Shown: positions 1-11,640 of the stretch, one piece after another
Layout of the letters: each line of letters begins with the position of its first letter
Position numbering within the stretch: the stretch's first letter is position 1
Assembly: GCF_035046485.1 (NCBI RefSeq)
Contig: NC_085138.1
Location: 90,879,228-90,943,227, forward strand
Origin: Aedes albopictus
Lineage: Eukaryota; Arthropoda; Insecta; Diptera; Culicidae
Reading direction: 5' to 3'
Length of the DNA stretch: 64,000 nucleotides
The notes under the pieces: model-generated
The model's input: only the letters and a program-made list of their open reading frames with translations
Told to the model about the DNA's origin: nothing
Database searches by the model: none
Translations under genes and position numbers: made by a program

Positions 1-913
1 GTTCTGATCGACAGCAAACGGATTCACCAAAAAATTTGAATAGGTGCGTCCCTACGTCACGTCGTCGCAATCATCTAGTCAAATTACGCGATTATTTGCG
101 TAGTCGATTTGCCAATTCCATCGCCATCCACCATCTGGTGGTGACATTTCTCAACAAAGTTTTTTCCTACACTTGATCCCTTTGTCTTCCATCGTGAAGT
201 TTGTCGTATCCAAGAAAAAAAAATAAGGGACCCTCTCTAGAAAACCGATTTATAACGAGCTAGAAAATTCTATTACCATGCTGTCAATAAATAATGTAAT
301 CTTGGGATCGCGTCGTTCGTTCGTTGGGGGCGTTGTTTCGAGGCGGTGTGGTACGGTGGGGGCGTACTCTTTGGAGCTCATCGAAATCGAAACAATGAAA
401 GATGCATTTCATTTGCATTTTGTTTGCGGGCGTGCAGTCGTTGGCGTTGTTCGGTTCGGTGGTGGTGGTTCACTCACGACACGATTGCACTGCTCCATCG
501 ACGTCATCTGGCGGTGAGGAGTGGCTCCGTAGCTTTTTACACGATGACGACAAGGACGACGACGATGGCAATTGAATGCAAAGTTAGAGTAAGTTGACTT
601 ATTCTACGGGTTTGAAGTAAGCTGGATCATTCTAGGTTAATCAATTTATCCACGTTCGTCATAAATGAATTTCAAGTGCTTTTGCATTTGGCTTTACGCA
701 ACTAGAAAATGCTTTATCTTCGACCATGTAATGATAGACTCAACCTACTGTTCTGTGAATTTGGAAGGAAGAAAAACGGCATTTTCAACCCGTTTCTAGT
801 TCTAGCGATGAATACCGAACATAAAATATTTATATGAAGAGACGAGGGAAGAAATCAATAGAAAGCAACAAAATATAAGGAAAGAGTCAGGGCTTAGATT
901 GAACCCAGGACCT
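1..913. other. Non-repetitive stretch, no gene seen
   Basis: No convincing gene, splice-bounded exon or mobile element was found here. Short open frames near 278-597 are low-complexity (GT- and GA-rich codons) and have no recognisable domain. The stretch ends where the 23-bp minisatellite begins. Confidence 0.5.
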
Positions 914-3900
914 TCTGGAAAGATTCTCAACAGAATCCTAGAAATATTCTCCGCAGAATCCTGGAAGAATTCTCCACAGAATCCTGGAAGGATTCTCCAC
1001 AGAATCCTGGAAGGATTCTCCACAGAATCCTGGAAGGATTCTCCACAGAATCCTGGAAGGATTCTCCACAGAATCCTGGAAGGATTCTCCACAGAATCCT
1101 GGAAGGATTCTCCTCAGAATTCTGGAAGGATTCTCCTCAGAATCCTGGAAGGATTCTCCTCAGAATCCTGGAAGGATTCTCCTCAGAATCCTGGAAGGAT
1201 TCTCCTCAGAATCATGGAAGGATTCTCCTCAGAATCCTGGAAGGATTCTCCTCAGAATCCTGGAAGGATTCTCCTCAGAATCCTGGAAGGATTCTCCTCA
1301 GAATCCTGGAAGGATTCTCCTCAGAATCCTGGAAGGATTCTCCTCAGAATCCTGGAAGGATTCTCCTCAGAATCCTGGAAGGATTCTCCTCAGAATCCTG
1401 GAAGGATTCTCCTCAGAATCCTGGAAGGATTCTCCTCAGAATCCTGGAAGGATTCTCCTCAGAATCCTGGAAGGATTCTCCTCAGAATCCTGGAAGGATT
1501 CTCCTCAGAATCCTGGAAGGATTCTCCTCAGAATCCTGGAAGGATTCTCCTCAGAATCCTGGAAGGATTCTCCTCAGAATCCTGGAAGGATTCTCCTCAG
1601 AATCCTGGAAGGATTCTCCTCAGAATCCTAGAAGGATTCTCCTCAGAATCCTGGAAGGATTCTCCTCAGAATCCTGGAAGGATTCTCCTCAGAATCCTGG
1701 AAGGATTCTCCTCAGAATCCTGGAAGGATTCTCCTCAGAATCCTGGAAGGATTCTCCTCAGAATCCTGGAAGGATTCTCCTCAGAATCCTGGAAGGATTC
1801 TCCTCAGAATCCTGGAAGGATTCTCCTCAGAATCCTGGAAGGATTCTCCTCAGAATCCTGGAAGGATTCTCCTCAGAATCCTGGAAGGATTCTCCTCAGA
1901 ATCCTGGAAGGATTCTCCTCAGAATCCTGGAAGGATTCTCCTCAGAATCCTGGAAGGATTCTCCACAGAATCCTGGAAGGATTCTCCACAGAATCCTGGA
2001 AGGATTCTCCACAGAATCCTGGAAGGATTCTCCACAGAATCCTGGAAGGATTCTCCACAGAATCCTGGAAGGATTCTCCACAGAATCCTGGAAGGATTCT
2101 CCACAGAATCCTGGAAGGATTCTCCACAGAATCCTGGAAGGATTCTCCACAGAATCCTGGAAGGATTCTCCACAGAATCCTGGAAGGATTCTCCACAGAA
2201 TCCTGGAAGGATTCTCCACAGAATCCTGGAAGGATTCTCCACAGAATCCTGGAAGGATTCTCCACAGAATCCTGGAAGGATTCTCCACAGAATCCTGGAA
2301 GGATTCTCCACAGAATCCTGGAAGGATTCTCCACAGAATCCTGGAAGGATTCTCCACAGAATCCTGGAAGGATTCTCCTCAGAATCCTGGAAGGATTCTC
2401 CTCAGAATCCTGGAAGGATTCTCCTCAGAATCCTGGAAGGATTCTCCACAGAATCCTGGAAGGATTCTCCACAGAATCCTGGAAGGATTCTCCACAGAAT
2501 CCTGGAAGGATTCTCCACAGAATCCTGGAAGGATTCTCCACAGAATCCTGGAAGGATTCTCCACAGAATCCTGGAAGGATTCTCCACAGAATCCTGGAAG
2601 GATTCTCCACAGAATCCTGGAAGGATTCTCCACAGAATCCTGGAAGGATTCTCCACAGAATCCTGGAAGGATTCTCCACAGAATCCTGGAAGGATTCTCC
2701 ACAGAATCCTGGAAGGATTCTCCACAGAATCCTGGAAGGATTCTCCACAGAATCCTGGAAGGATTCTCCACAGAATCCTAGAGGGATTCTTCACAGAATC
2801 CTGGAAGGATTCTCCACAGAATCCTGGAAGGATTCTCCACAGAATCCTGGAAGGATTCTCCACAGAATCCTGGAAGGATTCTCCACAGAATCCTGGAAGG
2901 ATTCTCCACAGAATCCTGGAAGGATTCTCCACAGAATCCTGGAAGGATTCTCCACAGAATCCTGGAAGGATTCTCCACAGAATCCTGGAAGGATTCTCCA
3001 CAGAATCCTGGAAGGATTCTCCACAGAATCCTGGAAGGATTCTCCACAGAATCCTGGAAGGATTCTCCACAGAATCCTGGAAGGATTCTCCACAGAATCC
3101 TGGAAGGATTCTCCACAGAATCCTGGAAGGATTCTCCACAGAATCCTGGAAGGATTCTCCACAGAATCCTGGAAGGATTCTCCACAGAATCCTGGAAGGA
3201 TTCTCCACAGAATCCTGGAAGGATTCTCCACAGAATCCTGGAAGGATTCTCCACAGAATCCTGGAAGGATTCTCCACAGAATCCTGGAAGGATTCTCCAC
3301 AGAATCCTGGAAGGATTCTCCTCAGAATCCTGGAAGGATTCTCCTCAGAATCCTGGAAGGATTCTCCTCAGAATCCTGGAAGGATTCTCCACAGAATCCT
3401 GGAAGGATTCTCCACAGAATCCTGGAAGGATTCTCCACAGAATCCTGGAAGGATTCTCCACAGAATCCTGGAAGGATTCTCCACAGAATCCTGGAAGGAT
3501 TCTCCACAGAATCCTGGAAGGATTCTCCACAGAATCCTGGAAGGATTCTCCACAGAATCCTGGAAGGATTCTCCACAGAATCCTGGAAGGATTCTCCACA
3601 GAATCCTGGAAGGATTCTCCACAGAATCCTGGAAGGATTCTCCACAGAATCCTGGAAGGATTCTCCACAGAATCCTGGAAGGATTCTCCACAGAATCCTG
3701 GAAGGATTCTCCACAGAATCCTAGAGGGATTCTTCACAGAATCCTGGAAGGATTCTCCACAGAATCCTGGAAGGATTCTCCACAGAATCCTGGAAGGATT
3801 CTCCACAGAATCCTGGAAGGATTCTCCACAGAATCCTGGAAGGATTCTCCACAGAATCCTGGAAGGATTCTCCACAGAATCCTGGAAGGATTCTCCACAG

Positions 3901-4911
3901 AATCCTGGAAGGATTCTCCACAGAATCCTGGAAGGATTCTCCACAGAATCCTGGAAGGATTCTCCACAGAATCCTGGAAGGATTCTCCACAGAATCCTGG
4001 AAGGATTCTCCACAGAATCCTGGAAGGATTCTCCACAGAATCCTGGAAGGATTCTCCACAGAATCCTGGAAGGATTCTCCACAGAATCCTGGAAGGATTC
4101 TCCACAGAATCCTAGAGGGATTCTTCACAGAATCCTGGAAGGATTCTCCACAGAATCCTGGAAGGATTCTCCACAGAATCCTGGAAGGATTCTCCACAGA
4201 ATCCTGGAAGGATTCTCCACAGAATCCTGGAAGGATTCTCCACAGAATCCTGGAAGGATTCTCCACAGAATCCTGGAAGGATTCTCCACAGAATCCTGGA
4301 AGGATTCTCCACAGAATCCTGGAAGGATTCTCCACAGAATCCTGGAAGGATTCTCCACAGAATCCTGGAAGGATTCTCCACAGAATCCTGGAAGGATTCT
4401 CCACAGAATCCTGGAAGGATTCTCCACAGAATCCTGGAAGGATTCTCCACAGAATCCTGGAAGGATTCTCCACAGAATCCTGGAAGGATTCTCCACAGAA
4501 TCCTGGAAGGATTCTCCACAGAATCCTGGAAGGATTCTCCACAGAATCCTGGAAGGATTCTCCACAGAATCCTGGAAGGATTCTCCACAGAATCCTGGAA
4601 GGATTCTCCACAGAATCCTGGAAGGATTCTCCACAGAATCCTGGAAGGATTCTCCACAGAATCCTGGAAGGATTCTCCACAGAATCCTGGAAGGATTCTC
4701 CACAGAATCCTGGAAGGATTCTCCACAGAATCCTGGAAGGATTCTCCACAGAATCCTGGAAGGATTCTCCACAGAATCCTGAAAGGATTCTCCACAGAAT
4801 CCTGGAAGGATTCTCCACAGAATCCTGGAAGGATTCTCCACAGAATCCTGGACGGATTCTCCACAGAATCCTGGAAGGATTCTCCACAGAATCCTGGAAG
4901 GATTCTCCCCA
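914..4911. repeat. 23-bp minisatellite, ~174 units
   Basis: The unit is CCTGGAAGGATTCTCC + ACAGAAT (23 bp). It has two 7-bp arms, AGAATCC and GGATTCT, separated by TGGAA and CCAC, so every unit is a near-palindrome and the two strands look alike. Phase-marking variants at 914, 2777, 3720, 4111 and 4893 are all exact multiples of 23 apart, so I see no indel over 3,998 bp. Two main variants exist (CTCCTCAG and CTCCACAG) and they are arranged in blocks. The unit has no stop word in any of six frames, which gives a spurious 941-codon frame on + and frames up to 455 codons on -. The first units (914-960) are more diverged than the core, as expected at an array edge. Confidence 0.97.
2379..4260. 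repeat. Higher-order duplication inside the minisatellite
   Basis: A run of three CTCCTCAG units occurs at 2379 and again at 3322 (943 bp = 41 units). The rare unit CCTAGAGGGATTCTTCAC occurs at 2777 and again at 3720 (943 bp), and once more at 4111 (391 bp = 17 units later). This pattern shows a 41-unit block duplication and a further 17-unit duplication. The right boundary given is approximate. Confidence 0.85.
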
Positions 4912-5079
4912 GAAAGATAGTACGACGTTTCCCGGGACATCTAGTCTTCTATAGATTACCAGGAGCAATTTCGAAAAGAACTGCTGAGAAAATTCGTAGA
5001 CCAGTTTCAGGATGTTATTTCCTAAAAAATTCTTGAGAAATGAAAGAGAAACTCCCGTGGTAGCTTGCAAATAAAAATT

Positions 5080-5480
5080 CTCGAACATTTTCTAGGGAAT
5101 TTTCAAATAAATGTCTAAAGAAAAGCTCTGAATAAATGGAGCAATAACTAAACCTCTGATGAAATTCATGCAATAATTTCTGAAAAGTTTCTGAAACAAT
5201 TTATTTTTTTTTTCAAGGAAAACGCTATAGGATTTTCTGAAAGAACCTTCGATTTATCCTGAAAAAAAAAATCTTCTGGAATTGGAGTTTTTGAAAAAAA
5301 AAAAACTTTGGAGGAATTCCTGGGAAAATAATAAGAAAATCTTGAATAATTTGAATAAGAATTAAAAAAAAAAAAACAAAAAAACTGATAAAAAATTGTT
5401 AATATTTCTGAAGGAATTTCTTCAATCATGATCTTATGTGATAATCCTTAATGAAATCTCCTATAGAAAGAATTTCGGAA
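5080..5480. repeat. Degenerate AATTTCTGAAGGAATT-type tract
   Basis: Imperfect tandem words such as GAATTTCTGAA and GGAATTCCTGG recur every 11-30 bp, with A-runs. No gene is visible. Similar tracts occur many times in this window and share words with the 23-bp minisatellite next door. Confidence 0.6.
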
Positions 5481-5631
5481 GCAATATCTGGACAAACCCG
5501 CACATGCATTTCCGGATGCAATTTTTGATTTTTTTTTTTTTGAGAAATTCCCAAAATAATCCTGGCAAATTTCTGAAAGAGTGATTGGAGGAATAATTTA
5601 AAAACTCAAAGAAATGCATGCATAGCGATGT

Positions 5632-5911
5632 GGGGTCTCCAGTTAGCCTAGTGGTTAGGGCTATGGATCGCCAATCTGGAGACGGCGGGTTCGATTCCCA
5701 TTCCGGTTGGGAAAAAAATCTCGTTTCCCTGGGCATAGTGTATCATTGTACTTGCCTCACAATATACAAAATTCATGCAATGGCAGGCAAAGAAAGCCCT
5801 TCAATTTATAACTGAGGAAGTGCTCAAGGAACACTAAGTTGAAGTGAGGCAGGCCAAGTCCCAGTGGGGACGTAGAGCCACAAAGAAGAGAAGAAGAAGA
5901 AGAAAAAGAAG
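5632..5911 (+). mobile_element. tRNA-derived SINE, copy 1
   Basis: The head carries a box A-like TTAGCCTAGTGGTTAGGGC and a box B GGTTCGATTCC, the internal Pol III promoter of tRNA-derived SINEs. The body includes GCATAGTGTATCATTG, TTGCCTCACAATATACA and AGGCAGGCCAAGTCC, and the tail is an AAGAAG-rich run. The same body is present at 16131-16390 (+) and 32893-33207 (-). I did not find a clear TSD for this copy. Confidence 0.85.
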
Positions 5912-7049
5912 ATTGAAGTCATTTTCAGCATATGAGGCACTGACATTTAGAAACCTGACTATTCTGATTTTATCATAAAAGTTACCGATATGACACAAAT
6001 TAATGGGTTCTTTTCAAGACAAATAGGTTAACTAGTTTGTAGTTGTCCCAGAGAAAAAACGACCTCACTTAAACCTACTCCCAGCTTGCATCCACTCCCC
6101 GACGTTGATGGAACGTATAGCCAGATTTAATTTTACGAGCACATGCAATCTTTTCATGCAATGTCAGTCAGTACCACCGTTCATCTCCAAGTCGGAACTC
6201 TCGGTGTCTGGTAGACAGTAGTGCTTGTGCTTCTTCTTCCACCACCGACCGTTTGGAATGTGCAGGCAGAACCTTATATGAGCCATATCTTTTATTCATT
6301 ATATCCATTTCGCATTTATGTCGCTATTAAGGAGGAACGGGACGATGGTGGCAGCGGCAGACAGTCACTTGCCATAACCATACCTAGGTCTTGATATGGA
6401 GCAGGTCTTGAACAGTCGGTTTCCACTAGTGCTAATTGTGTTATGCATGTTGATTTTCCTTTCGCATCCTTTCGGGCGATAACGTGTTCGGTCTACCTAC
6501 CGACGACGGTTGCGGAGTTGGCTTGCTTTTGGAATGAAGCAAGCCATTAGACGACATAGGTCCGTAAGTGGCACCGTTAGTGCCAAGTTATGGCTTGACC
6601 TCTATCTTGTTCGGTTTTATGTGGCGTGGTGGTTCGGTTCAAGGCCTGTCTTGTGGAGTGGATTCTGCGAGAGATGGGGACGGGTGCGGTGGAGCATAAA
6701 CTAGAATTATCTCGTTCGATCTGAAATCGGAAATAATTGACCGGGTGGTCTTCTAGTAACGATGAAGGCGAGGATCAAACAGCTGTGACTCTGGTAAATG
6801 GTATGGCCATATCATTGAATTGCGGTGTCGATTGACACAATGTTATCATTTCTGTATCATATTGGTGAACCCTTAAAATATGGCTACCATACGTGGCAGA
6901 AATGCTTGTATGTAATAACGAAAAACTAAATAGTGCCATCTGTTTTCTTTTTTTATTACAGGTAAATAAATTCACTCTGGCCACGTTATCTGCAATAGTA
7001 TCTATGAACCATTATCACAGCGTAAGTAAATAAAGGTATTACCTCGATT
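5912..7049. other. No recognised gene
   Basis: The sequence is non-repetitive within this window and of moderate GC around 6100-6700. The short frames (for example 6510-6704) have no domain, signal peptide or splice context. A regulatory role cannot be excluded, but nothing in the sequence supports one. Confidence 0.4.
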
Positions 7050-7840
7050 TATTGGACATTATGTTACAGATATTATTCCAGAAAATCTTCGATATGTTCC
7101 TCCAGAAGTGTCATACATTTTTTTTTACGAAATCTGGTATGAATTGCTTCACAATTTTCTCCAGTATTTTTCACAAATCATTCCAGAAGTTTTTTAAGAA
7201 ATTACTTCAGAAACTCCTCTGGATTTATTCAGGAAATTCTCTGGGCATTAGTATGGAAATTCGATTGTAGTTTCCTTTTAGATTTTTTAGTAATTCTTTT
7301 AAAAAATCATTCAAAAACAATTCTGTCGGAAATTTGTTCGAGAATACGGCCAAAATTTCCATTTCTTCACGAATTTGTTTAGAATTTCCACAAATTTCTA
7401 CAAATTCCACAAAGAAGTCTTTCAAAGCATCTAGCATGACTAACTTCTGAAATTCCTCGATTTTTTTCCAGAAGTTTTGGGAAAAAATCCTCTAGGGATT
7501 TTTTTTTCAAAAATTCATACAGAGATTCCGTCAGAAATTTCTTTAGACACTTATTCAGAAATTTCTCCAGCGATTCCTACAGAAACTATTCCAGAGCTTT
7601 TCAGAAAATATTTCAAAAGTTCCTCCAACATTTTTACTGTGGAAATTCTTTCAAGGATTTCACCAGAAATTTTCACAGCAACTTCCAAATTTAGTAGAAA
7701 TTCCACATAGGATTTCTCCAGAAGTTTCACCTAGAGTTGTGTCAATAAGTTGTGTATGAGTTTTTAATGAAATTCCTCCAGAGATTTCGTATGAAAATCC
7801 TTCAGATATTTACACTAGTGTTTTCGGGACTTTTCTAGTT
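7050..7840. repeat. Degenerate CCAGAAATTCCT-type tract
   Basis: Imperfect words (TTCCAGAAATTT, ATTCCTCCAGAGATT, TTCAGAAATTTC) recur over the whole stretch. Apparent short ORFs here are by-products of this low-complexity composition. Confidence 0.65.
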
Positions 7841-8013
7841 TTTTTTTTTTGAGAAATTCTTGATATCCGATGACGCATTTTTAGCTTACTTTTGAAAACT
7901 TTGGAAACTGGATTGAGCTCGTCAAGCTTATCAAACCATTTGGAACTCATTATTATTTTATCAGTCTAGGAGCAAAAGTGGATAAAACGAGCTCACCAAT
8001 TTTCAGCTCTAGA

Positions 8014-8214
8014 AGAAAAACTGTAAATAAAAAGAAAATCGCGTTAAGTACTGTTCCTTTGCATTTGAATTTGCATCCTTTGACAGATACGTATTTCGAC
8101 CTCAACTGTAAGGTCGTCTTCAGTGTCTTGTACTTGACTCGACTCAAGTACAAGACACTGAAGACGACCTTACAGTTGAGGTCGAAATACGTATCTGTCA
8201 AAGGATGCTGTTAA
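8014..8214. mobile_element. Inverted Penelope-like end with hammerhead-like folds
   Basis: A near-perfect palindrome runs from about 8079 to 8213, with a centre near 8146 (CTTGACTCGACTCAAG). Each arm, read outward from the centre, carries GACA-CTGAAGA, a stem-loop GACCT...AGGTC, then GAAATACGTATC-TGTC. This follows the order of a minimal hammerhead ribozyme (CUGANGA, helix II, GAAA, a very short helix III, cleavage after C, helix I). One extra C after CUGAAGA departs from the canonical core. The outer part (8014-8056, AAATCGCGTTAAGTACTGTT) recurs inverted at 8867-8908. Hammerheads are known in Penelope-like retroelements, so I infer a remnant of that class. Confidence 0.6.
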
Positions 8215-8866
8215 CTCACAATCCCAGGGTATATCCCGCTCCCGCTAGAATTCTGGAATTGTGACACGAATCACGAGCCGACGCGTTTGGAATTCTGATC
8301 AAGACTAAAAGTGTATTTCAATTTTTCTACACAGAGTTATTTAGATTAGCTGTGCGCAACTTTGTCGTCGCGCTCTCCAGTTCCCTCAGGCGGCGCGCGT
8401 TCCTGCGCCACCGCCAAACGATGATGATGATGATGATTACGATGATGAACACCGCATCGATGGTGTAGCCCGCCGCGTCGTGTGTGGAGATATTGTTCTC
8501 CACGGCAACTTCGGGGGTCTCACTAGAGAACGGCCACATCTCAGATTACGGCGGTGCTGAAGTTCTGGCAATTCGTTGCTACTGGAACGCTCTCGGATTA
8601 CGAGCGGTGCTGTGCGATTCTGGCAATTCGTTGTTACTGAAACCGCCTTACATTGTTGCTGCGGGGTTTATAGGTGCCCAGCAGCGCATGGTGTTGCTGA
8701 TGCAGCAGTGATATCGGTGCACGTTGGACCCATGCGGTCGTGGGCCACCGGCCGACCGCATATTTACTGCTGACTGCGGTGGGAATATTCCGACCGTTTC
8801 GATCGCTGGACGATTACACTGGTGGCCAACGTTTTTGGCACACCAGATGCAAATTCTTAGTGGAAT
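8215..8866. other. Unassigned insert between inverted ends
   Basis: Moderate-GC sequence lies between the palindromic end at 8014-8214 and its partial inverted partner at 8867-8908. It contains the small membrane-anchor-like frame described separately. No LTR boundaries could be proven. Confidence 0.35.
8327..8539 (-). CDS. Small frame with one membrane segment, unassigned
   Basis: A 70-codon frame on the minus strand has an isoleucine/valine run at about residues 29-41 (AVFIIVIIIIIIV), followed by WRWRRNARR and a polar tail ending at a TAG-bounded stop. A hydrophobic helix followed by a basic cluster is what the C-terminus of a type I membrane or envelope-like protein of a retroelement looks like. 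The Ile run, however, is encoded by an ATG/ATT trinucleotide repeat and may be a by-product of it. An in-frame stop lies directly upstream of the ATG. No family was recognised. Confidence 0.2.
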   Translation of the reverse strand: MWPFSSETPEVAVENNISTHDAAGYTIDAVFIIVIIIIIIVWRWRRNARRLRELESATTKLRTANLNNSV

Positions 8867-8908
8867 TCAAAGGAACAGTACTTAACGCGATTTTCTTTTT
8901 ATTTACAG
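8867..8908 (-). mobile_element. Inverted partner of the 8014-8056 end
   Basis: AAGGAACAGTACTTAACGCG followed by ATTTTCTTTTTATTTACAG is the reverse complement of 8014-8056. The two copies bracket about 0.8 kb. Confidence 0.7.
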
Positions 8909-9179
8909 ATATTCCCCTAACAAGCCCAGGTTAATCATCATCAGAAAAACTGTAATCTCGTTAATACAGATAAAAGAAAGAAAGAAAAAGAAAAACTGTA
9001 TTGAATGAGCTGCCCAATTTCTTATTTATGCAATTTATTGAGCTCGTTCTGTACATTTTTGTTTCTAGAATTGATTTAAAAAAAAAATTGATTCTGCAAT
9101 TGTAAATTTGTGAGCTCGTTGCATAAATTTTTGCTTCTACATCTGATAAAATAATAATAATAAAAGAAAATCAGTTCTT

Positions 9180-11060
9180 AAAGGGTTAAAGCACAAGTTC
9201 CACTACAAAAATCCCTTTAAGTATTTTCTCAAACGATCCTTCAAGAATTTATTCCAAAACATTCTTCGGGATTTGTTTTAGAAATTTCTCCAGTAAATCT
9301 GAATTTCTGTCAAAAAATCTTCCAGGCATTTCTTCAAATATTTCTCCAGGGACCCCTTTTAAAAATGTTTGTGACATCCATTCGGGAATTTTCTGCAGGG
9401 ATTCCCATAGAAATTTTGCGAGGGATTCTTTCAGAAAATCTCTCACGGCTTTTATTATACACTCCACTAATTATTTCTTCAGAAATATCTCCAGAGATTT
9501 CTTTATAAATTTTTCCACGGATTACTTAGAAAAAAAAACTCCCACAGATTTGTTGATGATTTTTTCATGGACAATTTGCTGAAATCTATCCTAGGAATCC
9601 TTTAAAAAAATCTTTCAAAAGTTCCTGGAAAAATCTCCCAAGGATTCTTGAAGACATTCTTTCAGTGACTCCTTTGGAAACACCTCGTAGACTTACTTTC
9701 AAAAACCATGCAGGAAAGACTGCAGAAATTCCGTCAGAAATTCTTTCACAAAATCTTCTAGGATTTACTTGAGACTTTAGAATGTCATCCAGAAATTTCT
9801 CCAAGAACTCCTTAAGAAAGTCTTGCACGGATAGCTTCCAAAATGTTGCATGGATTCCTTTATAAATTGAAGAATCTTTTTCGAGAATTTTTTTTTGAAA
9901 ATCTTGCAAAAAGTATTCCAGAAATTCATCTACATCATTTTTTTCTTAGAGATTCCTCCAGAAATTTTTCAAAGCATTTATTTAGAAAACCTTCCGTGAA
10001 CTTTCCCAAAAATACTGCATGGATTTTTTGTTAGGAAAATGGTTCACGGATACATCAGAAATCAGAAATTCATAACTTCATCAAAATTTTCGCAGAAACT
10101 TTCTAAAGAATTTTCAGAAATTCTACTTGAGATTATGCGTTGCGTTGCGTGGTAACGGAGTAATTCGTAGATTGCAAACTGAAAGTTGTCATGTTTAAAG
10201 CTTTAATACTCTTATTCCAGTTACTTATGGAAAGCTGTTTGGGAGAGAATAGCTATCCAACCAGAAGTCTAAGTAGAAAATACATGAAAACTTTCATTGC
10301 CGGCCACGCCCATCTTCTCCGTTGCGAGGATAGGAAAAGGAATGATGATATAACAACTAATTAATAAAAGGCCAGAGACTCATCGGCGCCCTCATAAGTG
10401 TCAAGGAGTTGGATATATGGAAAGGGATGATTTTGGATTCACTATAAGCGAGTGATGCGACAAGTTTTTATGTATGTATGTGTAATTGGGTAGATCGTGT
10501 AGATGTGTTGCTGTAAGTATGAATGTCTTTTGTATATTAAACAACAGTCGTTGGGAGTGACTTAGCTAAGAGATTAATTGTCACCCCATGGGCCTTTTTA
10601 CTCCAGGGATGGGGCACAGGCATTTTCACTGTGTCCTGGCTAAAAAGCCTTAGCTTAAGCGCCGTTGATCGCTCTCTGAAACGAAAAGAAACATAATTTG
10701 GCCAACCAGAACTGATCTGCCTATAGCCAAATTCTACTTGAGATTATTAAGAAAATTCACAAGATTTTTTTTTCATTTTCCTTTACATATTTCTTCAAGA
10801 CATTTCTCTTCAAAAAGGAGAAGGATATTTAGAAAATTCTCCTAGAATTTCTTGAGAAATTTGTCTACAGATCCTTTTAGAGATTCTCATAAGGATTCTT
10901 ACGGAATGGCTTGGAAATCTTCTTGTAGATATTGCTGCAGAAATTCTCGTAAAAGTTCCGCTCGGTATCTTTCTATGTGTTTTCTATGAAATTCCTCCAA
11001 GCGTACCTCTAGCAATTCATCAATGGATTTCTTCAGGAGTTCATTAAAAAAAACTGTTAA
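9180..11060. repeat. Degenerate ATTCCTCCAG-type tract, split by an insertion
   Basis: Words such as ATTTCTCCAG, GGATTCTTTCAGAAA and CTTTCAAAAG recur irregularly over 9180-10117 and again over 10747-11060. The two parts are separated by the insertion at 10136-10728. No host gene is visible. Confidence 0.65.
10118..10746. mobile_element. 593-bp insertion with 18-bp TSD
   Basis: AAATTCTACTTGAGATTA occurs at 10118-10135 and 10729-10746 and flanks 593 bp of sequence unlike the surrounding tract. A long, exact direct repeat of this kind indicates target-primed reverse transcription (SINE or truncated LINE). I see no clear box A/box B pair and no RT motif, so the class is open. Confidence 0.8.
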
Positions 11061-11289
11061 GAACAGACTTGTTAGAATCCCAAAATGACCGCCACAATGG
11101 CCGACTTTGGCACCTACTCACAATTTCAAGCGCACAAATCTCTGTGTAAACAAAACCAGCGCACCTGATCTTCTTATTTGAAGCTTATTACAAGTGAGCT
11201 AGAACAGAATAATAAAATGCACTGTTGCTTGAAGCTTGTTTCTTGAGGTTTGTGTGTCTGAAGTTCTGATGCACTGTTGAAGCGGGATT

Positions 11290-11640
11290 TTAAGACGTTT
11301 GTCCTTAAGGATTTTTATTGGGGGATTTCTCCTGGATTTTTCTTCAAAAAATATCTCAAGAGGTTATGTTAGGTATTTCATTAGGAGTTTCCAGGTGTTT
11401 TTCAGGTATTCCTCCTGGAATTTCTTCAGAAAATCCATCTATGGATCCTTAAAAAATTTTTTTTTTTTCAAAAATCCTTTCAGGAATTTATTTAGATTTT
11501 TTATTTTTAATAAATTCCTTCTGAGAATTCTTCATCGACACTTTCGGATATGTCTTTGGAGACTTCTTCAATATTCCTAGAATTGCTTTCCAGCAGTTCC
11601 TTAAGGAAGTGCTCATGCGGTTCCTTCCGAGATACTTGCA
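11290..11640. repeat. Degenerate TTCCTTNAGGAATT tract
   Basis: Imperfect words (TTTCTTCAGAAAATCC, AATTCCTTCTGAGAATTC, AGTTCCTTAAGGAAG) recur, as in the other tracts. The stretch upstream (11061-11289) is unrecognised. Confidence 0.5.

Noticed and set aside
899..3724. 941-codon open frame over the 23-bp array
   Set aside because: The unit has no stop codon in any frame on either strand, so long frames are guaranteed. There is no promoter, domain or codon bias independent of the repeat.
914..4911. CRISPR-like array
   Set aside because: Units are contiguous with no spacers, and the setting is a eukaryotic genome with SINEs and LINEs.
3721..5088. 455-codon minus-strand frame running out of the array
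   Set aside because: Its N-terminal 60 residues come from an AT-rich flank and the rest is the 23-bp repeat read backwards. No domain or signal supports it.
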